NCBI GenBank assembly: GCA_902521655.1 | Contig: CABYSM010000007.1 | Span: 1 to 49,610 of the forward strand | Source of the DNA: an uncultured Pelagibacteraceae bacterium | GTDB taxonomy: Bacteria; Pseudomonadota; Alphaproteobacteria; Pelagibacterales; AG-422-B15 | Reading direction: 5' to 3' | DNA length: 49,610 nt | Part shown: positions 28,288-36,236 of the stretch, piece after piece | Position numbering within the stretch: position 1 is the first letter of the stretch | How the letters are laid out: the number at the start of each line of letters is the position of its first letter | Made by a program: the position numbers and the translations under genes | Notes under the pieces: generated by a model | The model's input: only the letters and a program-made list of their open reading frames with translations | Database searches by the model: none | Told to the model about the DNA's origin: nothing

Positions 28288-30106
28288 TCTAGATAACATA
28301 CACGATAAATTTTTCCCTAAAGCAAAAACAGTCACAACTGGTAAAACTCTGATAAAGTTTGCGTGGGCAATTGAAATATTTGTTGCATCCACTGCTTTAG
28401 CAATCGCACTTTTAATGCTTCTCGCTCAAGGACAATCAGGCGCTGCAATAAGTACAGTACAAAATGCTTTTGGTGATTTTAAAGTTGACAACTTAATTTT
28501 ATCAATTGCTTTCCTCGTCGTTGCAATAATGGAGTTAACTAAAATACCATTGGCCACTGCTTATTATTATTCAGTGAGGCTTACTTGGAAAATAATATTT
28601 TTACTTGCACTTCTAGCAGTAAATTTCTCCACTTTTGAAACAATGGTTACTGCTTTTGAGCTTCGATATCACAGCATGTCAACAGTTGTAGATGATATTC
28701 GAAATGATATTGAAAAAGTTCAGATTAACTTAGAAACACTTGGTGAAAATGCAGATGATGCTGAAATAAAAAATAATATAAAAATCTTTCGTGAAGATAT
28801 AGCAAAAATGGATGAAAAGAAAAATGAGGTTCTTGATAATTTTAACAAGAGTCTTAAGGATATTGAGGACAGGAGAATTGCAGCTATTAAACTTGCGGGT
28901 GATAAATATAATCAAACAGTACAAGCCCTCACGGATAAAGCAGATAGGGGCGCACCTCAAATTGAACAAAATAACAGAAAGATTGATGACTTAAATAATA
29001 ATATTTCAGATTTAAAAAAAGAAAATGATCAAAAAGCTACCAGAATTGACCAAAAAAGAATTGATATACGGAATGTGCCGAATAATATTTTTAGTAATAA
29101 TGATGAATTGGAAAAGTCACGTATTCAAGATGAAATTGATGATTTGAAAGAAGAGATTAAAGACAATAAAAACCAAATTGCCTCGAATCAAGATCAAATT
29201 GACGAACTTTTTAACCAAAATCAGGGTCTTGTTGGGCAGAACTCTAATACAGCTCAGAAACAAATAGATAATGCAAAAAAACAATATGATGATGAAGTTA
29301 ATATTGCAAACGATACTGCACGAAATTCTATAAATCTCATTACACAGCAAAAAGACAATGAAATTGAGAGTATTGAGGCAGAAAAAAATAGCTTTAGAGA
29401 AAACACTCTTCAACCCGAACAAGATCGTTTAAATAAATTACAGAGTGATAAAGAGAATGTAGATGAGAGAAGGAAGGATTTATTAAATGAAAAAGCTTTG
29501 TTAGAGGATGAATTAAATAAAGCAGCAAAAAATAATCAAATCTATAGAATGGCGGAAAAAATCAATGTTGTAGCAGATTGGTTTACAGGAAATGAACGTG
29601 CAAAGGGTCAAATAATTACCCAAGGAGAGTTAGATAGAGCTTTCTGGATTTGGTTTGGTGGATTATCTATTGTCTTATCTATAATAGGAACACTTGTCGC
29701 ATTTGCAGGTCTTCATCTTCAAGATGAAAGAGCTCATCAAATGAGAAATAAGTCTAAGGGCCCAAACAGAGTTTTAAGAAGCTTAAAAGCAACTCCGATG
29801 TATTTTAACAAGTTTTTGAAAGCCGGTAGAAAGAGATTATTAAGTCCAGTAAAAGTTATAGAGAAGGTCGAAATTGAAGTCGAAAAAATAATTGAAAAGA
29901 TTGTAGAAAAACCAATTGAGGTTGAAAAGGTAATTGAAAAAATTGTGGAAAAACCCATTGAGCACGAAAAAATTGTTTTTCAAAAAGTAGAAGTGCCCAG
30001 AGAAATTATTAGAAAAGAAATTGTATACGTACCTCTGCCAACTGATGATCCAGAGCTCCTTAAAAAAGGGCCCTTCACTCATAAAACTGATAAAAAAGAA
30101 GATTAA
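28280..30106 (+). CDS. Large coiled-coil membrane protein with VEKP-repeat tail
   Basis: 608 residues. Three membrane helices lie at ~27-50, ~70-86 and ~100-117. A long charged coiled coil follows at ~130-440 (many DIEKVQ, KEEIKDNKNQI, RLNKLQSDKE-type heptads), then a fourth helix at ~455-480 (FWIWFGGLSIVLSIIGTLVA). The tail at ~527-595 repeats an EK(I/V)VEKPIE(V/H)EK unit. The even helix count puts both ends on one side, so the coil faces the same side as the N- or C-terminus depending on topology. No enzyme motif is seen. Neighbours suggest it is a scaffold for the TerB-like protein and the channel (inference). Resemblance to phage tape-measure proteins is only compositional. Confidence 0.7.
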   Translation: MPNLDNIHDKFFPKAKTVTTGKTLIKFAWAIEIFVASTALAIALLMLLAQGQSGAAISTVQNAFGDFKVDNLILSIAFLVVAIMELTKIPLATAYYYSVRLTWKIIFLLALLAVNFSTFETMVTAFELRYHSMSTVVDDIRNDIEKVQINLETLGENADDAEIKNNIKIFREDIAKMDEKKNEVLDNFNKSLKDIEDRRIAAIKLAGDKYNQTVQALTDKADRGAPQIEQNNRKIDDLNNNISDLKKENDQKATRIDQKRIDIRNVPNNIFSNNDELEKSRIQDEIDDLKEEIKDNKNQIASNQDQIDELFNQNQGLVGQNSNTAQKQIDNAKKQYDDEVNIANDTARNSINLITQQKDNEIESIEAEKNSFRENTLQPEQDRLNKLQSDKENVDERRKDLLNEKALLEDELNKAAKNNQIYRMAEKINVVADWFTGNERAKGQIITQGELDRAFWIWFGGLSIVLSIIGTLVAFAGLHLQDERAHQMRNKSKGPNRVLRSLKATPMYFNKFLKAGRKRLLSPVKVIEKVEIEVEKIIEKIVEKPIEVEKVIEKIVEKPIEHEKIVFQKVEVPREIIRKEIVYVPLPTDDPELLKKGPFTHKTDKKED

Positions 30107-30111
30107 ACATT

Positions 30112-30996
30112 ATGGGTGATGAGCAGCCAATTTACTCAATAAATGAATATGCACCGATTAATAAATACATTGATGAACAGTCAAAATTTAGACAAACAAG
30201 AACTTTCTGGGCATATGGTAAGATTTTTGCTCTTACATTACTTGCTGTGGGAGTATTTGCGATTCTTATTGCGATTGCATATTGGTGGTTTAATAAACCA
30301 CACCCAGAAATCGTTAAACATACTGTAGAAGTTCAACCAAGTTTTGATAATCAGTACTTCAACTCTGAAGGAAAGATGGTTTACGACAGTACAAATCAAA
30401 ATAATGGAGATGTTTTTTTTGATATAATTAAACAAAAAGAGGAAATAATCTCCCAAACGCAAAGCAAAACTGTTGAATTGGAAAGTAAAATTGAGCAATT
30501 AGAAAATGAATTAAAAAACCCTCAAATTAATCAAGAGCAAAAAGATGAATATGAGGAAATTTTAATTCAATATCAGATAGAAATGTCACAAATGGCAAAT
30601 GATATAGCAAAATATAAAGAACAACTTCAAGCTGCAGAAAAGGCTATAGCTGAATTAGAGAACCCAATCACATCACCACCAGAGCCAAAAGTTGATGATC
30701 AAGGAAATGCAATCACCACCTATCAAGAATATACTGTTTTTGAATATAATAACATAGGAGACAACTTTACGGTAACGACAGGTTTTGCATGGGATTCAAA
30801 ACTACGTATGGATGAGGGAAAAAGTTACAGCTACAAATGGTGTTACATTGATCAGTTAGATCCAGTAGCAAAATTTGGTTATGATGATGATCGAGATCAA
30901 AGTGAACAAATTAAACTTTTCGAGATATCACAATCAGAAATTATGGAGTACAAAAAATATTGTTCTTCAAACCCTTCTTCTCAAATTTCAAATTAG
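30112..30996 (+). CDS. Single-pass coiled-coil membrane protein, unknown
   Basis: 294 residues. A short N-terminal tail is followed by one membrane helix at ~37-60 (FALTLLAVGVFAILIAIAYW). A coiled coil at ~105-185 (TVELESKIEQLENELKN) and a proline-rich linker (ITSPPEPKVDDQG) lead to a compact domain at ~205-290 with two Cys (YKWCYID, KKYCSSN) and many aromatic residues. It is probably anchored in the inner membrane with the C-terminal domain in the periplasm. Five bases separate it from the gene before and three from the channel gene after, so the products likely work together. No family recognised. Confidence 0.65.
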   Translation: MGDEQPIYSINEYAPINKYIDEQSKFRQTRTFWAYGKIFALTLLAVGVFAILIAIAYWWFNKPHPEIVKHTVEVQPSFDNQYFNSEGKMVYDSTNQNNGDVFFDIIKQKEEIISQTQSKTVELESKIEQLENELKNPQINQEQKDEYEEILIQYQIEMSQMANDIAKYKEQLQAAEKAIAELENPITSPPEPKVDDQGNAITTYQEYTVFEYNNIGDNFTVTTGFAWDSKLRMDEGKSYSYKWCYIDQLDPVAKFGYDDDRDQSEQIKLFEISQSEIMEYKKYCSSNPSSQISN

Positions 30997-30999
30997 GCA

Positions 31000-32541
31000 A
31001 TGAGAATTAAATGTACATATTTATTATTGTTAATATGGATATTATTCCCCAACAGTGGATTTGCTACCGACGATACATTTTGTAGTACTTTAGAAAATGA
31101 AATAAGAAAAAATCAAATTGATTTAAGGCTAGATCTTCAACCCCAAACCTATACTTGGGGAGCGGATTATGGAATTGATTTAGATTGGGATTCCAATATG
31201 AGTTATATAAGAAATGAAGATGGGTCAATTAATGTTTTCAATGTTCGTAATAATAATTTTGACGAAGAAGTATTTCCATCATCCAAAACTATAGGTCCTA
31301 AAGACAAGATCATGTTTATAAACAAAGTTAGTGTATCCGAATTATCTGATAACGAAATTGATACTTATTTTTATCCGGATATTGACGAAAGCATTGAAAG
31401 TACTGCTGAATTGAATGAAAGCTTAACACTTGAGTTGGGCGTTAGAAGGCAATCATCTAATGAAATAAAAACAATCAAAGTTAACCCACTTTATAATATA
31501 GAGAATTGGATTTACCCTGAAGTAAATATTCATAATTTTAGATATATTGACTCAAAAAAAGGAATATATAATTTAAACCTGACTCTTTATTATTTTTGGG
31601 AAATACCTGAATTAATTCCTTTATACGAAAGACTACTAGGAAACTATAATATTATAGAAGATCAGTACGATATAGCTTATTGTCAAATTAAACCCGATAT
31701 TTTTGAGTCATTACAGATCTGGCATCCTCTTCTTGATTTTAAAAATATCATAGAAGAGTCAATCGATGACTCAAGGGAGGACTATATATTTGAGTATGTG
31801 CCCTCTACAAATGAAGAGGACGCATCTGCTTATATTTCTTATCAATGGGATGGTAACACGACTCTTAGTTCAGATTTTAATTTTCTAGCTTTTCCATTTG
31901 ATACTCAAATTTTATCACTTGACTTAATGAATGCAAGGCAAGCATCTCCTATAGGATACAAATGGTTAAAGTATTCATTCATTGAGAGTGAATTTGAAAA
32001 AAAACTAAAAATACCTGATTGGCAAGTGGTTTCAAAAGATATTGTGCCAAGAGTTGAAATGAGTGACTATCATAGAGAAAATAGACAAATTTATTCTTTA
32101 CAAATGAGGATTGAGAGAAACTATTCTTATTACATTTACAAAATAATAGTTCCAATAATGATAATATTAGTTGTCGCTTGGTCAGCTTTATGGGTTGAAC
32201 CAAAGCAACTAGAGTCAAGATTAACGATTACGATAATATGTTTACTCTCTTTAATTGCTTATAACTTTATTGTTGATAAAGATTTGCCAAAGTTAGAATA
32301 TCTAACGCTTCTAGATTACTGGATATTACTGTCTTATTTGTTTGCAGCAGTGCCTACAATTATTTCAGTAATTTCATTTAAAATGTTATTAAATACAAAT
32401 GAGAAAACTTTAGAAAGCTTTGATAAAAATGTAAGGTTTTATGGACCTATTTTATTCATAATTCTCGTAGTAAGTACTTTTTTAGCACTTACTTTCAATA
32501 ATGAAAATACTGCTTTATTTATTAGAAATACGATTTTTTAG
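31000..32541 (+). CDS. Pentameric ligand-gated ion channel (Cys-loop receptor family)
   Basis: 513 residues. Signal peptide ~1-22 (WILFPNSGFA). Residues ~45-168 form an extra domain that looks PDZ-like (IGPKDKIMFINKVSVSEL). The ligand-binding domain at ~183-370 has WHPLLDF and the hallmark FPFDTQ at 298-303 without the animal Cys pair, as in bacteria. Then M1 (~376-396, IYKIIVPIMIILVVAW), M2 (~405-428), M3 (~436-462) and M4 (~479-500). Aligning YNFIVDKDLPK of M2-M3 with GLIC puts Glu405 at -2', Thr409 at 2', Ile413 at 6' and Leu416 at 9'. Glu at -2' suggests cation selectivity. Last gene of a tight operon; ligand unknown. Confidence 0.9.
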   Translation: MRIKCTYLLLLIWILFPNSGFATDDTFCSTLENEIRKNQIDLRLDLQPQTYTWGADYGIDLDWDSNMSYIRNEDGSINVFNVRNNNFDEEVFPSSKTIGPKDKIMFINKVSVSELSDNEIDTYFYPDIDESIESTAELNESLTLELGVRRQSSNEIKTIKVNPLYNIENWIYPEVNIHNFRYIDSKKGIYNLNLTLYYFWEIPELIPLYERLLGNYNIIEDQYDIAYCQIKPDIFESLQIWHPLLDFKNIIEESIDDSREDYIFEYVPSTNEEDASAYISYQWDGNTTLSSDFNFLAFPFDTQILSLDLMNARQASPIGYKWLKYSFIESEFEKKLKIPDWQVVSKDIVPRVEMSDYHRENRQIYSLQMRIERNYSYYIYKIIVPIMIILVVAWSALWVEPKQLESRLTITIICLLSLIAYNFIVDKDLPKLEYLTLLDYWILLSYLFAAVPTIISVISFKMLLNTNEKTLESFDKNVRFYGPILFIILVVSTFLALTFNNENTALFIRNTIF

Positions 32542-32562
32542 AATTGAGCTCAGGCATGATAG

Positions 32563-33381
32563 TTATGTATTCAAAATGATTACAGCAAGTGTCAGCAAGA
32601 CCAATGTTATGGCAATTGTTGATAAAATATAACTTTTAGAGATAGTGCCATGTTTATTTTCTACCTCAAAATATTTTTTATCCTGCCTTAAGCGTTCTTT
32701 CCTGAAAATGTAAATGACCGCAAATATAAATACGATAAGCAACGGATATATTAATATCGCGTCTATATTTGGTGAAATTAAAATATAATTATAGGTTCCG
32801 TGCAATGAAACAGGGAAGAGTAGCGACAATACGACATAAACTAAATGATTTGATTTTCCAAATATTGCCCTGATTAAAAACAATCCCATGAATACCCCAG
32901 CTGTAGCATGTAGAGGCACAGCAGTGAATGATCTTAAAATTGCAATTGAAGTTGCTAATTCAAGATCATTTTCATAAATGGGGTAAAGCACATAGTCCCA
33001 ATTTTCATATGCTGCAAATCCAAGGGATACTGCAACACCATAAACAAGTGCATCCATTGGCTCATTAAATTCATTGGCTTTGATGCAAAATAAAAGAAGG
33101 ATAGTCCACTTCGCAGTTTCTTCTAGAAACGCAGCTCTTACAAAAGCTTCATAAAAGTAAGGTGCCTCACCAGACAAGTAGAGAGTTTCTTCAAACCCTT
33201 CAACAACAGGAATTAACAAACTGATTGGAAAAATAGTGGCAACTCCAAGAAGAAAAGTTATAGATACAATTCTTACTGGTTCAGGAAAGCGATCTCTTCG
33301 GTAAACATAAAGCATTATAAGCGCAACTGGTATCAATGCATAAATAGAATAGATGACAATATTTGATTGTGATCCAAACAT
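32563..33381 (-). CDS. PrsW-like intramembrane metalloprotease (M82)
   Basis: 272 residues with about eight membrane helices. Family residues are present: E87-E88-x-x-K91 (FLEETAKW), E126-N127 (GFAAYENWDY), H158 (AVPLHATAGV) and H194 (VSLHGTYNY). PrsW-type proteases cleave membrane-anchored regulators such as anti-sigma factors. It ends 21 bases from the convergent channel gene and starts two bases after the lipoprotein gene, so it is probably the last gene of a nuclease-lipoprotein-protease operon. Substrate unknown. Confidence 0.88.
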   Translation of the reverse strand: MFGSQSNIVIYSIYALIPVALIMLYVYRRDRFPEPVRIVSITFLLGVATIFPISLLIPVVEGFEETLYLSGEAPYFYEAFVRAAFLEETAKWTILLLFCIKANEFNEPMDALVYGVAVSLGFAAYENWDYVLYPIYENDLELATSIAILRSFTAVPLHATAGVFMGLFLIRAIFGKSNHLVYVVLSLLFPVSLHGTYNYILISPNIDAILIYPLLIVFIFAVIYIFRKERLRQDKKYFEVENKHGTISKSYILSTIAITLVLLTLAVIILNT

Positions 33382-33383
33382 AA

Positions 33384-33797
33384 CTAATTGCAGATAATCT
33401 GATACATTTGCATGTACTCATTCCAAAATTCATAACAGTAGGTACTTCCAGTGCTCGGGGTTCCTGTTGATTTTGCACCTCCTAGCATAGCCCACCCGAT
33501 ACCAATCAATTTCTTATCTTCAAAAATATAGGGAGTAACCTCGTCATCTGTCAGTTTATTATCGCTTATCCAATTAGATCGAATATATATTATCTCCCTT
33601 ACTTTGTTGTTATGCATATAGGACTCGGTTTTTTCTGGAGTAGGCAGTATTCTCATTGCCTGATACATGTCCATCCCCAGGCTCACATTTTGTTTTACAG
33701 CATTATAGTTATTAACTTGTTCCTGATAGGGTGAGACGCAAGATACAAGTAATAAAAATAGCATAATATTAGAAACTAAATGTAATTTTATTCTCAT
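33384..33797 (-). CDS. Small lipoprotein, BamE/SmpA- or DUF3192-like
   Basis: 137 residues. A signal peptide ends in a lipobox LLLVSC with Cys20 as the lipidated residue. The mature part has SLGMDMYQAMRILPTPE, which resembles the G-M-x-x-x-x-V/A helix turn of SmpA/BamE-fold lipoproteins, and a strand pair YIFEDKKLIGIGWAMLGG. The tail holds two Cys (TYCYEF, IICN). It probably resides in the outer membrane. It lies 15 bases after the nuclease gene. Function not assigned. Confidence 0.6.
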   Translation of the reverse strand: MRIKLHLVSNIMLFLLLVSCVSPYQEQVNNYNAVKQNVSLGMDMYQAMRILPTPEKTESYMHNNKVREIIYIRSNWISDNKLTDDEVTPYIFEDKKLIGIGWAMLGGAKSTGTPSTGSTYCYEFWNEYMQMYQIICN

Positions 33798-33812
33798 AAA
33801 AAAAATATTTTT

Positions 33813-34217
33813 TTAGTTAGAGCACCAATCTTTTTTATTATTTCGTTTATATACTACTCCGAGATTGTTGTTTACTATCTTTTTTGATACATCCTCACCA
33901 TCAATAATTAAAAATGACAAGACTCTACCAAAATAATCTTCAACATAATCAGTCTTAAACTCAATGGTAGATGCATTTTCTATCAGACTATTTAAATAAT
34001 CTCTTGCTTCTATCCCAAGTCTTTTTTCAGCATCGCATTTAGGCTTAGAGATTTCTGGAGTATCCAATTCAAGTAATCTTATTTTCGTATTTTTACCATC
34101 TATAATTACATAACAAGTATCTCCATCATAACAATATCGATCATTTTGCTTTCGCAAAATAATTTCAGCTTCAACAACTGTAATCATGCTAAAAAAGAAG
34201 ATCAGTAAGTACCTCAT
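33813..34217 (-). CDS. Secreted thermonuclease-family (SNase-like) protein
   Basis: 134 residues. A signal peptide covers ~1-17 (LLIFFFSMITVVEA). Residues aligned with the staphylococcal nuclease active site are all there: D33 (YDGDTC), R47, D52, T53 and E55 (IRLLELDTPE), and R98 (DYFGRVLSF). It should be a Ca-dependent phosphodiesterase acting on DNA or RNA in the periplasm or outside. Three Cys (C29, C35, C61) and C132 could form disulfides. First gene of the three-gene minus-strand group. Confidence 0.87.
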   Translation of the reverse strand: MRYLLIFFFSMITVVEAEIILRKQNDRYCYDGDTCYVIIDGKNTKIRLLELDTPEISKPKCDAEKRLGIEARDYLNSLIENASTIEFKTDYVEDYFGRVLSFLIIDGEDVSKKIVNNNLGVVYKRNNKKDWCSN

Positions 34218-34291
34218 ATTAGTAAACTATAAGTATTGTTTTTATTTGGTAAAGCAATTAGAAGACTTTCAACAATATATAGAATCCCAGA

Positions 34292-36112
34292 ATGACTTTA
34301 AAATTAAGAAATATCGCAATTATTGCTCACGTGGATCATGGCAAAACCACTTTGATTGACTCTTTAATGAAACAAACAGGTATGTTTCGTGAAAATCAGA
34401 ACGTAGATGAACGTTTAATGGACTCCGGTGATCTCGAAAAGGAAAGAGGGATTACAATTTTAGCCAAACCAACTTCTATTGTTTGGAAAGATGTCTGTAT
34501 TAACATTATTGACACTCCTGGGCATGCTGATTTTGGAGGTGAAGTGGAACGAGTTCTTGGAATGGCTGATGGCGTTATAATATTAGCAGATGCTGCCGAA
34601 GGACCAATGCCACAAACAAAGTTTGTTTTAGGTAAAGCCCTTGCCCAGAATTTAAGACCAATTGTTGTGATTAATAAAGTTGATAGACATGATGCTAGAT
34701 CTGAAGAGGTTGTAAATGAGGTTTTTGATTTATTTGTTGCATTAGACGCAAGTGAAGAACAGTTGGATTTTCCAATTTTGTATGCAGCAGGAAGAGAAGG
34801 CTGGTGCGTTGAAAATTTAGAAGATCCTCGAGAAAATTTACATCCATTATTAGATCTAATATTAAACCACGTTGAAGAACCACAAGTAGACTTATTAAAA
34901 CCTTTTGCAATGTTAGCAACTTTACTTGATGCAGATCCTTACTTGGGCCGGTGTCTTATTGGACGAGTAATAAATGGATCAGCAAAAGTAAATGACCAAG
35001 TAAAATCTATTAATCTTAGTGGATCTCAAATAGAAACGGGACGATTAACAAAACTATTTACCTTTAGAGGAGCTGATAGGGTGCCAGTTGATCAGGTAAC
35101 AGCTGGAGATATAATTTGTATAGCTGGTTTAGCTGTAACATCAGTTGCAGATACAATATGTAATCCTGAAGTTACAGAACCACTTATTTCAACACCTATT
35201 GATCCTCCCACAATGTCAGTAACTATTACAGTTAATGACTCTCCATTTGCCGGTACAGATGGAAATAGAGTAACCTCAACTTTAATTCGTGAAAGACTCT
35301 TAGCTGAAGCTGAAACCAACGTTGCGATTACTTTTGAAGAGAATGATCAGAAAGATGCTTTTGAAATCGGTGGGCGAGGTGAGCTACAAATTGGCGTCTT
35401 AATAGAACAAATGAGAAGAGAAGGATTTGAACTATCAGTCTCACGTCCACGTGTTCTTTATAAAGTTAGTGAAAGTGGGGCAAGAACTGAGCCTATTGAA
35501 GAAGTTATCATTGATGTTGATGATGAATATACAAGTACCGTAGTTGATGGAATGAATCAGAGAAAAGCTGAAATGCAAGACATGCGATCATCTGGAGCAG
35601 GCAAGACGAGACTAACTTTCTTAGCTCCATCAAGGGGCTTAATAGGATACCAAAATAAATTTTTAACAGATACTAAAGGAACAGGAGTTATAAACAGACT
35701 CTTCAATAAATATGATAATTACAAAGGAAGTATTGTTGGAAGAAAATATGGCGCGTTAATATCTACTGATATTGGCAGTGCCGCAGCTTATGCAATTTTC
35801 AATCTTCAAGATCGTGGGACAATGTTTATTGGTCACCAATCGAAAGTATATGGTGGAATGGTTGTTGGTGAGCACAGTCGAGATAATGATCTTGAAATAA
35901 ATGTTTTGAAAGGAAAGCAGCTTACAAATGTAAGAGCCTCTGGAACAGATGAAGCGGTAAAATTAACACCGCCACGACGAATGTCTCTTGAAGAAATGAT
36001 GGCTTATATAAATGAAGATGAATTATTGGAGGTTACCCCAAGTAATTTAAGACTCAGAAAACGTTATCTTTCAGCTATTGACCGAAAAAAATATCGGAAA
36101 TCAAAATCTTAA
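34292..36112 (+). CDS. typA: Ribosome-associated GTPase TypA/BipA
   Basis: 606 residues, normal length. G1 AHVDHGKT at 12-19, G2 region ERGITILAK, G3 DTPGHADFGGEV, G4 NKVDR. The C-terminal part has the BipA-specific SRGLIGYQNKFLTDTKGTG and VKLTPPRRMSLEEMMAYI. It binds the ribosome and aids growth at low temperature and stress and late 50S assembly. It stands alone between divergent and unrelated neighbours; no clear ribosome site is seen before the ATG. Confidence 0.98.
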   Translation: MTLKLRNIAIIAHVDHGKTTLIDSLMKQTGMFRENQNVDERLMDSGDLEKERGITILAKPTSIVWKDVCINIIDTPGHADFGGEVERVLGMADGVIILADAAEGPMPQTKFVLGKALAQNLRPIVVINKVDRHDARSEEVVNEVFDLFVALDASEEQLDFPILYAAGREGWCVENLEDPRENLHPLLDLILNHVEEPQVDLLKPFAMLATLLDADPYLGRCLIGRVINGSAKVNDQVKSINLSGSQIETGRLTKLFTFRGADRVPVDQVTAGDIICIAGLAVTSVADTICNPEVTEPLISTPIDPPTMSVTITVNDSPFAGTDGNRVTSTLIRERLLAEAETNVAITFEENDQKDAFEIGGRGELQIGVLIEQMRREGFELSVSRPRVLYKVSESGARTEPIEEVIIDVDDEYTSTVVDGMNQRKAEMQDMRSSGAGKTRLTFLAPSRGLIGYQNKFLTDTKGTGVINRLFNKYDNYKGSIVGRKYGALISTDIGSAAAYAIFNLQDRGTMFIGHQSKVYGGMVVGEHSRDNDLEINVLKGKQLTNVRASGTDEAVKLTPPRRMSLEEMMAYINEDELLEVTPSNLRLRKRYLSAIDRKKYRKSKS

Positions 36113-36117
36113 TTAAT

Positions 36118-36138
36118 AGCTTTTTATGAGGAAAAGCT
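36118..36138 (+). terminator. Weak hairpin after typA
   Basis: AGCTTTT (36118-36124) and AAAAGCT (36132-36138) form a 7-bp stem with a seven-base loop, six bases after the typA stop. No T-run follows, so termination strength is doubtful. Confidence 0.3.
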
Positions 36139-36236
36139 CAGTATCATTTATTATTTGCATTTTTTAGCGCAATTCTTATTCTTTACTAATTAATATTAAA
36201 TTCAGCAAAAGCTATTGTACGTAAGGGTTAAAATAT

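Noticed and set aside
28280-30996. Prophage or tape-measure origin for the coiled-coil proteins
   Set aside because: No phage structural, lysis or integrase genes are near, and the helices plus operon with the ion channel fit a cellular membrane complex better.
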